A stretch of 16,333 nt of DNA, taken from an uncultured Verrucomicrobiales bacterium (GTDB lineage: Bacteria > Verrucomicrobiota > Verrucomicrobiia > Verrucomicrobiales > Akkermansiaceae). This document shows, piece by piece, positions 7,344-13,605 of this stretch (the first letter of the stretch is position 1; the number at the start of each line of letters is the position of its first letter). The notes beneath the pieces are model-generated. The model worked only from the letters and a program-made list of their open reading frames with translations, was not told the origin of the DNA and searched no databases. The DNA lies in NCBI GenBank assembly GCA_937916135.1, contig CALFTQ010000148.1:1-16333 (forward strand), given 5' to 3'. The position numbers were made by a program, and so were the translations under genes.

Positions 7344-8051
7344 ATGGTGCGTTGTTTCATTGCTTTTGCCTTGTTTGCCTGCAATCTTACGGCGGCACCT
7401 CTTTTTCTTCCGGAGCCACTGGTGGTGGAATCTGCGGCGGAGCAGAAAGCTAACATCGAGAGAAATCATCAACTGCTGACGAAATTACAACGCGCGGCCA
7501 GGGATTGCGTGGACATGCGGCTAGTCATGAGCGAATCTGCTGCGGCCCGGGTACGGCGCCCGGTTGAAATGGCCCGCTTGTCACCTCATGAGCAGCAACA
7601 GATGAAAGTCCTCATCTCCCGGCTACAGGCAATCAAGACAGCACCGGCTGGTGATTTCGCCCTTCCTCACGTTGTACGCCTTGAATTACTGGGCCCCGGG
7701 GATAAGGTACTGGGCTATATCGACTACATGGACGCTGCTCCCGATGGTATGGTAAGTGCCCAAGGCTATGCTGCGGGTTCTCGCTTCCGGCTGGCCGGTG
7801 CGGATGCCACGGTCTGGCACCTGCTGATGCGCGCCGAGCATGCACGGCAGATTGCCGCAAACCCGGCCCCCACGCGCTTGCGCAGCCGCTCGCCGCAGCC
7901 ATACAAAGAGCCCTTGCCGCCAGAGCCCGACACCACTCCGGCATTTGACCCGCATGCAGGAGAGTATTTCCACTACAACTGCAAGGATAAGCACCACGGG
8001 CATAAACACAAGAAGACAAATCACTACTGCGACCATCCGCAGAAGGATTAG
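7344..8051 (+). CDS. Secreted protein with His/Cys-rich C-terminal tail, unknown function
   Basis: 235 residues. Residues 1-18 (MVRCFIAFALFACNLTAA) look like a signal peptide. Residues about 25-100 are mostly helical and charged; about 107-165 form a compact beta-rich segment (VVRLELLGPGDKVLGYIDYM and GYAAGSRFRL). A proline- and arginine-rich linker (about 174-203) leads to a tail in which residues 210-231 hold seven histidines and two cysteines (H210, C213, H217, H218, H220, H222, H227, C229, H231). Such tails often bind Zn, Cu or Ni; this is inference only. The gene follows the lipoprotein gene by 9 nt and likely shares its transcript. No known family recognised. Confidence 0.7.
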   Translation: MVRCFIAFALFACNLTAAPLFLPEPLVVESAAEQKANIERNHQLLTKLQRAARDCVDMRLVMSESAAARVRRPVEMARLSPHEQQQMKVLISRLQAIKTAPAGDFALPHVVRLELLGPGDKVLGYIDYMDAAPDGMVSAQGYAAGSRFRLAGADATVWHLLMRAEHARQIAANPAPTRLRSRSPQPYKEPLPPEPDTTPAFDPHAGEYFHYNCKDKHHGHKHKKTNHYCDHPQKD

Positions 8052-8071
8052 TCATTTCTGCCTTCCCGGAC

Positions 8072-8100
8072 TTGCAATTGCACGCCGGCTTTGCTATGAT
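8072..8100 (+). promoter_or_regulatory. Promoter for the CBM9-like gene, apparently leaderless
   Basis: TTGCAA (8072-8077), a 17-nt spacer and TATGAT (8095-8100, 5 of 6 consensus). Seven bases (GCAGAGC) separate the -10 from ATG 8108, so the expected transcription start is at or 1 nt before the start codon. This argues against the in-frame starts at 8072 (TTG), 8096 and 8099. Confidence 0.6.
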
Positions 8101-8107
8101 GCAGAGC

Positions 8108-8668
8108 ATGCAGAACATCATCAGCACCGCAGAGCCGCTTATTCAGCAGCTCACGCATGAATGGTACGGCAACCCCGTGAACGCTCCGGTGGAATACAGC
8201 TTCACCATGGAGGGGGAGTGCCTGGTGTTCCGCGCCGCGCAGGCCTCTGCGGTTTCAATACATCCGGAGGCTGTTCCCGGCATGTTCAAGGAAGAACTCT
8301 GGATGTACGACACGGCAGAATTCTTCGTGGCAGATGCCGAGGGGAAGCATTACGTAGAGTTCAACCTCTGCCCGAACGGTGCCTGGTGGGCATGCGCATT
8401 CGGCGGGCCTCGCGAGCCCCTGGCCGGAGCCGGCGTGCCGGAAGGTGTGGAAACCACGGGCAGTGTGACTCCCGCAGGATGGGGCTGCTCCGCGCGTCTG
8501 CCACTGGCCTGGCTGCGCAGCGTCGGGATAGATGTGCAGAATTGCCGACTGGCCGCCACCTGCATCCTCAACAGCCCGGATTACCACTTCTGCACCACGT
8601 CCGATGATTTGAGCGGCGAGCCGGATTTCCACCGTCCCTGGAGCTGGCCCATTGCCAGGATTCAATAA
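8108..8668 (+). CDS. CBM9-like (DOMON-type) beta-sandwich protein without signal peptide
   Basis: 186 residues from ATG 8108. No signal peptide or membrane segment, so probably cytoplasmic. The segment EELWMYDTAEFFVADAEG followed by HYVEFNLCPNGAWWACAFGG matches the core pattern of the carbohydrate-binding module 9-like fold, in which a D-x-x-E-F/V-F-V strand precedes a Y-x-E-F-x-x-x-P-x-G strand. The C-terminal part (ARLPLAWL, then CRLAATCILNSPDYHFCT) fits the remaining strands of such a sandwich. In secreted enzymes this fold binds sugars; small stand-alone versions are common, and their ligand is generally unknown. The stop codon is one base before the ATG of the downstream ybaK-type gene, so the two are translationally coupled. 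Fold assignment is by pattern, moderately sure; function unknown. Confidence 0.7.
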   Translation: MQNIISTAEPLIQQLTHEWYGNPVNAPVEYSFTMEGECLVFRAAQASAVSIHPEAVPGMFKEELWMYDTAEFFVADAEGKHYVEFNLCPNGAWWACAFGGPREPLAGAGVPEGVETTGSVTPAGWGCSARLPLAWLRSVGIDVQNCRLAATCILNSPDYHFCTTSDDLSGEPDFHRPWSWPIARIQ

Positions 8669-8669
8669 G

Positions 8670-9167
8670 ATGGCCGCGCCCTCATCTATCAAGACGAATG
8701 TGATGCGGCTGCTGGAGCAGAAAAAAGTGCCGTATCAGCATTTCACATATGAATCAGAAGGCGCCGTCTCCGGGCTGGAGGTGGCAGAGCTGCTGGGGCA
8801 GGATGCTGCGCAGGTGTTTAAAACGCTGGTAACCACCGGACGCAGTGGCGCGCACTATGTCTTCGTTATTCCCGTGGGGGCCGGGCTGGAGCTGAAGAAG
8901 GCAGCCAGGGCAGTTGGTGAAAAATCGCTGGAGATGCTCAAACAGAAAGACCTGCTGCCCCTCACCGGCTACGTGCATGGTGGATGCTCTCCCATTGGCA
9001 TGAAAAAGCCCTTCCGCACCACGATTGACGCCACCGCTGCCAATTTCGATTCTATCATTTTCTCCGGCGGCCGAATCGGGCTGCAGGTGCAGGTTGCGCT
9101 GCCGGACCTGGCACGCCTGGTGCGTTTTCAGCTGGCAGATGTGACCACGGAGCTGATACACCATTGA
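8670..9167 (+). CDS. ybaK: YbaK/EbsC-family aminoacyl-tRNA deacylase (Cys-tRNA(Pro) deacylase type)
   Basis: 165 residues, close to the family's usual 155-165. YbaK proteins hydrolyse Cys-tRNA(Pro) misformed by prolyl-tRNA synthetase, in the cytoplasm. Seen here: the conserved lysine K51 in VFKTLV, the strand YVFVIPVG, and the signatures GYVHGGCSPIG (100-110) and GGRIGLQVQV (133-142). ATG 8670 is used because it directly follows the upstream stop and starts just before the N-terminal helix; TTG 8652 lies within the upstream gene. It has no promoter or ribosome binding site of its own and is coupled to the CBM9-like gene. Substrate specificity within the YbaK/ProX/PrdX group is inferred, not shown. 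Confidence 0.92.
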   Translation: MAAPSSIKTNVMRLLEQKKVPYQHFTYESEGAVSGLEVAELLGQDAAQVFKTLVTTGRSGAHYVFVIPVGAGLELKKAARAVGEKSLEMLKQKDLLPLTGYVHGGCSPIGMKKPFRTTIDATAANFDSIIFSGGRIGLQVQVALPDLARLVRFQLADVTTELIHH

Positions 9168-9238
9168 ATCCAGCCGATTAGCTCAGCTCTATTTCGCCAG
9201 CGGCAGGCTGATTGATGAGTGGCGCCTGCAGGCCAACC

Positions 9239-9613
9239 CTACCCCATGAGAATAATCCCCCAGCCGAGGAGCACGGCTATGATGGAATAGAAGAGCAGCG
9301 AGAGTACACCTGCCAGCCAGGTCCGGGGCCAGCTGAGCTGCTGCACCACGCGCGAGACGGCCATGGCGCAGAGCATGATGCCGGAAAGCTGAAAAGTGAG
9401 ATTCATGGCCATGCCGGTCAAGAGCTGCTCCGCAGCAAAACTGGTGAGCATCGAAATCACAGAGGCCAGCACCAGCACGAGCAGCCCGCCCAGCATGGCT
9501 TCTTTCGGCCTCCGCCAGTTATCGGCCAGATAGAGAGATCCCGAGAATGCTGCCCATGTCAGGACGCAGTACAGCATGACCACCCATATTTCTTGTATAC
9601 CGGAAGGAATCAT
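9239..9613 (-). CDS. Small integral membrane protein, four predicted helices, unknown function
   Basis: 124 residues, almost wholly hydrophobic, with four likely membrane segments (about 9-30, 40-60, 66-86 and 99-122). The loop DNWRRPKEA between helices 1 and 2 is positively charged and so probably cytoplasmic. There is no signal peptide beyond helix 1 and no motif I recognise. The gene lies 50 nt downstream of the secreted-protein gene on the same strand and may be co-transcribed. It converges with ybaK, whose stop lies 71 nt away; no clear terminator is visible between them. Start ATG 9613 is the first available; ATG 9577 is an alternative that would shorten the N-terminus by 12 residues. 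Confidence 0.65.
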   Translation of the reverse strand: MIPSGIQEIWVVMLYCVLTWAAFSGSLYLADNWRRPKEAMLGGLLVLVLASVISMLTSFAAEQLLTGMAMNLTFQLSGIMLCAMAVSRVVQQLSWPRTWLAGVLSLLFYSIIAVLLGWGIILMG

Positions 9614-9663
9614 AGCAAAGGGGATGATGCAGTTCCTTCCGGATGTGTTCGGTGATTGTTTTT

Positions 9664-10098
9664 TCAGCGTTTCAGTCGCCGCACACTGAGTCCGTGTGCG
9701 GTATCACGGAAAATCTCCAGGGTGGTGCCCCCGCGCACCGGTGTGGCAAGAACTGCAAAGGATGCATCCTGACTTACTTTGATAGAGGAAGTGCGGGGCA
9801 TGAGCAGCTCCTTGACGGCCGCTTCCGGCCCACCTGATTCGCACGGTGAGGTGAGCACCAGCACCAGAGATTCTACGGTGGGCTCTAGCCCGGCCTGCCG
9901 CAGCAAGTCCCGCAGAGCATCGGCTATGCACTCCAGCACGGCGCCGTTGCGTTCGCGGTGTCCCATTAGTTCGGTTTCCAGAGCCCACATTTCCTCATCT
10001 GGCAGAATGGTGCGGTACAGTATGGGCAGGGATTCTGCAGAGCAGACGGGAAGCAGAGCAGCCAGGCTGAGCAGAATGGAGAGCAGGGGACTTTTCAT
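9664..10098 (-). CDS. Small secreted protein of unknown function
   Basis: 144 residues from ATG 10098. Residues 1-21 (MKSPLLSILLSLAALLPVCSA) form a clear signal peptide, likely cut after CSA. The mature part has an acidic helical first half (DEEMWALETELMGHRERNG, then a leucine-rich stretch) and a second half with short strands (SFAVLATPVRGGTTLEIF) and a basic end (SVRRLKR). A longer open frame up to 10338 exists but overlaps the divergent recombinase gene and lacks a sensible N-terminus, so it is rejected. It is probably the first gene of a pair with the small membrane protein. No family recognised. Confidence 0.65.
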   Translation of the reverse strand: MKSPLLSILLSLAALLPVCSAESLPILYRTILPDEEMWALETELMGHRERNGAVLECIADALRDLLRQAGLEPTVESLVLVLTSPCESGGPEAAVKELLMPRTSSIKVSQDASFAVLATPVRGGTTLEIFRDTAHGLSVRRLKR

Positions 10099-10113
10099 AT
10101 GCTGTGGGCCGAC

Positions 10114-10142
10114 ATATTGCCACGTAGATGGTGTGGTGTCAA
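10114..10142 (-). promoter_or_regulatory. Candidate promoter for the secreted-protein gene at 9664
   Basis: A perfect TTGACA (10137-10142), a 17-nt spacer and a poor -10 CAATAT (10114-10119) on the minus strand. The implied leader is about 9 nt. It is back-to-back with the recombinase promoter; the two -35 boxes are 10 bp apart. Confidence 0.4.
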
Positions 10143-10152
10143 TGATATTTCC

Positions 10153-10181
10153 TTGTTTCTGCCCGGCAAATGTGGTAAATA
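10153..10181 (+). promoter_or_regulatory. Candidate promoter for the tyrosine recombinase, apparently leaderless
   Basis: TTGTTT (10153-10158), a 17-nt spacer and TAAATA (10176-10181) preceded by an extended TGG. Seven nt after the -10 is the G of GTG 10188, so the mRNA would start at the start codon. The boxes are individually weak; the spacing and extended TG support them. Confidence 0.4.
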
Positions 10182-10187
10182 AGTCGT

Positions 10188-11111
10188 GTGCTGCCCTCGG
10201 ATTCACAGCTTGATTCTGCGGCATTCCGTTTTCTGGAATATCTGGAAACTGAGCGGAATGCCTCGCCCCGCACGGTGGAGGCCTATCACCGCTCACTGGT
10301 GTTGTTCCGCCGCTGGGCCGGGGCGCAGTTTGCCGCATGGGAACAGTGCCAGGCAGATCTTTTCCGCGCCTGGCTTTACGATGCCCTGAATGAAGAATTG
10401 AAACCCTCCACTATACGCCTGCGTTTTGCTGCACTGCGTTCCTTTTATGAATATCTGATGCGGCGCGAGGGGCTGCCGGCAAGTCCCCTGGCCGAGGTAA
10501 GCCTGCCGCGCGCCTCCCAGAGCCTGCCGGTGCATCTTTCCCTGCATCAGATGGAGGAGCTGCTGGCTCTGCCATTGCGTTTACCTGCCGATAAGAAGAG
10601 CCCCCCCTGGTTGCCATACCGAGATGCTGCGATTCTGGAGCTGTTTTACTCATGCGGCATGCGCCTGAGCGAGCTGGTGGGCCTGAATGCAGACTCTCTC
10701 CGCCCCGGAGAGAACTGCATACGCGTGCTGGGTAAAGGGCGCAAACTCCGCCTGGTGCCAGTGGGTGATTATGCCCGGGAGGCAGTAGAACGTTACCGTG
10801 AGATGGCGGGAGTGCAGGGGGATGAGCCGCTTTTCATCAGCCGCCTCGGTCGCCGCATGAGTTGCCGCAGTGTGCAGCTCATGCTGGATAAATACCTGCA
10901 GAGTTCCGACTTGCCTTTCCATATTTCACCTCACAAGCTGCGCCATACCTTTGCTACTCACCTGCTGGATGCAGGCGCCGATTTGCGCGCTGTTCAGGAA
11001 CTGCTGGGGCATAGTTCCCTGGCAACCACGCAGATATACACGCATGTGACCAAAACCCGCATGCAGCAGGTTTACCGGGAATCCCACCCGCGCGCCGGCT
11101 GGGACGATTAG
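10188..11111 (+). CDS. XerC/XerD-type tyrosine recombinase
   Basis: 307 residues, typical for Xer proteins (about 295-310). The N-terminal SAM-like core-binding domain spans about 10-95 (SPRTVEAYHRSL, then RLRFAALRSFYEYL) and the catalytic domain about 115-300. All six catalytic positions are present: R159 (CGMRLSEL), K183 (GKGRKLRLVP), H249 and R252 (SPHKLRHTFATH), H275 (LLGHSSLATT) and Y284 (QIYTHV). Xer recombinases resolve chromosome dimers at dif; the standard length and lack of any mobile-element context suggest this housekeeping role over an integron or phage integrase. XerC and XerD cannot be told apart here. GTG 10188 is the only usable start, because an in-frame stop lies at 10176. 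Its TAG stop overlaps the TAA of the convergent HU gene. Confidence 0.93.
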   Translation: MLPSDSQLDSAAFRFLEYLETERNASPRTVEAYHRSLVLFRRWAGAQFAAWEQCQADLFRAWLYDALNEELKPSTIRLRFAALRSFYEYLMRREGLPASPLAEVSLPRASQSLPVHLSLHQMEELLALPLRLPADKKSPPWLPYRDAAILELFYSCGMRLSELVGLNADSLRPGENCIRVLGKGRKLRLVPVGDYAREAVERYREMAGVQGDEPLFISRLGRRMSCRSVQLMLDKYLQSSDLPFHISPHKLRHTFATHLLDAGADLRAVQELLGHSSLATTQIYTHVTKTRMQQVYRESHPRAGWDD

Positions 11112-11383
11112 CTTTTTACGAGCCCCTTTGCCGATTTGAAGGTGAGTTCGTTTCTGGCGGGAATATGACGCATGGCTCCGGTGTTGATGTCGTACCCCTG
11201 GCGGGCATCGCGCTCTTTCCGTTCAAAGGTGCCGAAGTGGGCGATATGCAGTTTTTCACCGGTTTCGACGGTGGCCAGCTTGATGGAAGCGAGCACCGCC
11301 TCTACTGCAGCAGAGGCGGTGGCCCGGGTGGCGCCAGGGCCCATATAGCGCTGAACCCTGGCTATGAGTTGTTTCTTGTTCAC
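11108..11383 (-). CDS. HU/IHF-family DNA-binding protein
   Basis: 91 residues, the standard length. The start MNKKQLIARV, the helical dimerisation part, then KLHIAHFGTFERKERDARQG and the DNA-contacting arm ending IPARNELTFKSAKGL fit the bacterial HU/IHF family. The usual arm signature (GRNPQTG in E. coli HU) is here QGYDINTGAMRHIPA, a divergent but recognisable version. It acts as a nucleoid-associated homodimer or heterodimer that bends DNA. It starts with GTG at 11383, sharing GTGA with the mscL stop codon, so translation is coupled to mscL. Its stop codon overlaps that of the recombinase on the other strand. Genomes often carry several HU paralogues, so this may be a secondary copy. Confidence 0.9.
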   Translation of the reverse strand: MNKKQLIARVQRYMGPGATRATASAAVEAVLASIKLATVETGEKLHIAHFGTFERKERDARQGYDINTGAMRHIPARNELTFKSAKGLVKS

Positions 11384-11802
11384 TTGTTCTTCAGAGCATC
11401 TCGAATCTCGCGCAGAAGCAGGATCTCCTCCGGCGTGGGCGCCGGGGCAGGGGGCTCCGGTGCCGGTTCTGCCTTTTTGACCCGCAGCTTGCAGATGAGG
11501 CGCACGGCCCAGAAGATGGTGAGCGCAATGATGAGGAAATCCAGCACGGTCTGGCAGAAGACGCCGTACTTGATGACCGGTGCATCCTTGGCATCGCTCA
11601 GTGCAAAGCTGAGCTCAGCCAGGTTTTTGGTGTCGCCGGTGAGCATGGAAATAGCCGGCGTGATGATGTCTTTCACCAGGGAGGTGACAATCTTGCTGAA
11701 AGCACCACCGATGATGACACCGATGGCCATGTCCACCACGTTGCCCTTGAGTGCGAATTTCTTGAATTCATCCACCCAGGCGGGTTTGAGTTTCTCCATC
11801 AT
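11380..11802 (-). CDS. mscL: Large-conductance mechanosensitive channel
   Basis: 140 residues, typical for MscL (about 130-150). The channel opens under membrane tension to release solutes during osmotic downshock; it is a homopentamer in the inner membrane. Seen: the amphipathic N-terminus (DEFKKFALKGNVVDMAIGVIIG, quoted only as the family's start signature around residues 11-32), the first transmembrane helix running into DIITP, the periplasmic loop (about 52-77), the second helix (YGVFCQTVLDFLIIALTIF), and a Pro/Ala linker leading to a C-terminal helix (EEILLLREIRDALKNK) typical of the cytoplasmic bundle. Two adjacent ATG codons (11802 and 11799) are possible; the first is used. Middle gene of the phosphatase-mscL-HU operon: 15 nt after the phosphatase gene and 4-nt overlap with HU. 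Confidence 0.96.
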   Translation of the reverse strand: MMEKLKPAWVDEFKKFALKGNVVDMAIGVIIGGAFSKIVTSLVKDIITPAISMLTGDTKNLAELSFALSDAKDAPVIKYGVFCQTVLDFLIIALTIFWAVRLICKLRVKKAEPAPEPPAPAPTPEEILLLREIRDALKNK

Positions 11803-11817
11803 GACCGGGTTCGGGTG

Positions 11818-12504
11818 TCAGATTTTCTTGAATGCCTTGGTGCCCCACTCGGTGCAGGTCCAGGTGGTGCCGTCCTCGCTGGTGAAGATGCACACGCCGC
11901 CGGTGGCTACCTTGATATCGTGCTCGGCGCAGAAGCCTGCATAATCACCGGTGATGACCGGAGCGAAGCGGATAGTGCCGTTGGAGGAGACGCAGAGCAT
12001 AATCTCGCCATCCTTTACTTCGGAGGCCAGGCTCATCCAGTTGTCGCGAATCTGCTGCACATCCACCTTCCAGCCAGTCGGCACGGTGGCATCGGCATTC
12101 CACTTGTCGATGATGGCTTCGCCTTTGGCGTCCAGTTCTTCAGCGGAGAGCGTGGCGGGGTCGATTCCCTCGGCTTTGGCGGCCTCTGCACCCAGGCGGG
12201 CTTTCACCTGTTCCTCAGTCTTGTTTTCATCGGGGCCGTAATCGACCTCGATGAAGCGGTGGTCGGGCTCCACCGGGCAGGTGCAGCCCGCAGCTTCTGC
12301 GGCCAGGGCGGCGGTGCCCATGGTGCGCTTCAGCGGGGCGGCCAGGATGCGGGTGGGCACAAGCCCCAGTTTTTTGAGGTACAGGCCTACACCGCGACCG
12401 CGCTCTTCTTCGACGAGCTCCAGGTCAGTGTGGCAACCCACTCGGGTGGGCGTTTCTCCTTTTGCGAAAGTGTTGCCGTGGCGGGCTATGATGAGTGTTT
12501 TCAT
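11818..12504 (-). CDS. Histidine phosphatase-superfamily protein lacking the second catalytic histidine
   Basis: 228 residues. The N-terminus MKTLIIARHGNT carries the RHG motif with the nucleophile H9. R60 in APLKRT occupies the second phosphate-pocket arginine position, and E86 in FIEVDYG fits the acidic proton-donor position. The usual fourth element, S-H-G-G before I-R, reads VSSNGTIR here, so S174 stands where the second histidine belongs. An insertion (about 95-145) precedes it. The fold belongs to the phosphoglycerate mutase / acid phosphatase superfamily; it may be a phosphomonoesterase with altered chemistry or a non-catalytic relative. It is not the glycolytic mutase, since gpmI is already present. 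First gene of the operon with mscL and HU. ATG 12504 directly begins the first beta strand. Confidence 0.85.
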   Translation of the reverse strand: MKTLIIARHGNTFAKGETPTRVGCHTDLELVEEERGRGVGLYLKKLGLVPTRILAAPLKRTMGTAALAAEAAGCTCPVEPDHRFIEVDYGPDENKTEEQVKARLGAEAAKAEGIDPATLSAEELDAKGEAIIDKWNADATVPTGWKVDVQQIRDNWMSLASEVKDGEIMLCVSSNGTIRFAPVITGDYAGFCAEHDIKVATGGVCIFTSEDGTTWTCTEWGTKAFKKI

Positions 12505-12525
12505 GATAAAAGTGGTATTCTCTGT

Positions 12526-12554
12526 ATACTACCTGAAGCGAGAATGGAAGTCAA
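12526..12554 (-). promoter_or_regulatory. Promoter for the phosphatase-mscL-HU operon
   Basis: TTGACT (12549-12554), a 17-nt spacer and TAGTAT (12526-12531) on the minus strand, nearly the same boxes as the promoter of the thioredoxin-like gene. The leader would be about 15-20 nt before ATG 12504. It lies in the 81-bp gap after the PA14-like pair; no clear terminator for that pair is visible upstream of it. Confidence 0.55.
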
Positions 12555-12585
12555 AGAAAATTAAAAACCGGATGGGGGTCTGTGC

Positions 12586-13593
12586 TTATTTCCTGCTCTT
12601 TTTCTTCTTTTTTGCGGTGGTCACCGTTTTCCAGACGGGAGATTCCTTGCTGTAGGCCGGGCCGCTTTCTCCATCCTGTGGGGATACCGGCCAGTCTTCA
12701 TTCGTGCGGAACAGCATGAGCGGGGCTTTGTTGTCCTTGGTCACCTCCTGGGTCAACAGGTAATAAAAACCATGCCGCCCGCATTCACCGATGATAATCT
12801 CTATGGGGTATTCCTTGCCCTCCTGCACGCTGACGGGCGTTCCTCCGGTCAGTCCGCCGAACGAGTCGTTGAAGAATCCGGTGCTTTTGAGCTGAATCAG
12901 TCTGTAGCCCTTGTGCTTTGGGTCCTTGCCGGTTCGCAGATTCTGAATGTACTGCTTGTCGGTTCCTTTGGAGAAGGCTTCGTCGCTGTTGTTGCCGGTG
13001 AATACACTGGGGAGCACATAGCCTGCTTCCAGCACCACCTTGCCGCCGAAACGCACCATCAGTGTATCATCTGCCGAGCCGACAAAGCGGAACTTCATTG
13101 TCTTCGGTGCGACGACGCGACCCTTGAACACCCCGATCCACCCGCCGGGAATGGCCTGCTGGGTTTCACTCACAAAGTCGGAGGCTGCATCGCCGATGCT
13201 TTTACCAGAAGCCAGATCCAGCTCGCCATCCATGTTCACCCCATAGCGGCGTTGCAGGTAAAGGTGCCCCACGGCGCAGGGCGTGGTGTATTCGTAATTA
13301 TACTTGATATCGCTGTGGCGGCGGTTCATGATGTCCTTCATGGTGTTCATGTAGTCATTGCGGACATAGTTCCACCAGTCGCCGCTGTGCTGCTGCACTT
13401 CAGGCTTTAATTTGCCGCGGCGGTCTCGCTTGATATCGTATATCGTGCCGCGCAGCAGGCCCTCCGGAGTTGTCGTGGCCTTTTCCTCACTGGTCCAGAC
13501 GTAGGCGACCGGGCGTTTCTCCCATTCGGCTGTTACCGGCTGGAGGAGCACGGCTCCAAAGGAGAGAACGGAAAGAAGAATACTGGTTTTCAT
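12586..13593 (-). CDS. Secreted PA14-like domain protein (paralogue 2)
   Basis: 335 residues. A signal peptide (1-22, cut after VTA) precedes a short module EWEKRPVAYVW...GTIYD shared with the upstream paralogue. Residues about 60-148 are unlike the paralogue. The PA14-like beta domain covers about 151-282: GWIGVFKGRVVAPKTMKFRF, then GSADDTLMVRFGGKVVLEAGY with the paired aspartates D175-D176, and YPIEIIIGE. A tail GPAYSKESPVWK leads to a lysine-rich end (KKKKKSRK). PA14 domains often bind carbohydrate, sometimes through Ca at an Asp-Asp motif; ligand binding is inferred. It lies 12 nt downstream of its paralogue, so one operon. No sorting signal or enzyme domain is visible. Confidence 0.8.
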   Translation of the reverse strand: MKTSILLSVLSFGAVLLQPVTAEWEKRPVAYVWTSEEKATTTPEGLLRGTIYDIKRDRRGKLKPEVQQHSGDWWNYVRNDYMNTMKDIMNRRHSDIKYNYEYTTPCAVGHLYLQRRYGVNMDGELDLASGKSIGDAASDFVSETQQAIPGGWIGVFKGRVVAPKTMKFRFVGSADDTLMVRFGGKVVLEAGYVLPSVFTGNNSDEAFSKGTDKQYIQNLRTGKDPKHKGYRLIQLKSTGFFNDSFGGLTGGTPVSVQEGKEYPIEIIIGECGRHGFYYLLTQEVTKDNKAPLMLFRTNEDWPVSPQDGESGPAYSKESPVWKTVTTAKKKKKSRK

Positions 13594-13605
13594 GATTGTA
13601 TGTAA

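Noticed and set aside
9195..9229. Possible hairpins between the convergent ybaK and membrane-protein genes
   Set aside because: Competing short stems (5-6 bp) with 15-20 nt loops and no T tract on either strand.
9168..9238. TAGCTCAG, a tRNA D-arm-like motif, and a short frame SRLAQLYFASGRLIDEW
   Set aside because: No T-loop sequence or cloverleaf follows the D-arm-like motif, and the short frame has no start codon and only about 27 codons; a decayed gene remnant is possible but cannot be supported.
10188..11111. Reading the recombinase as a mobile-element integrase
   Set aside because: Standard Xer length and domain layout, with no attachment repeats, excisionase or cargo genes around it.
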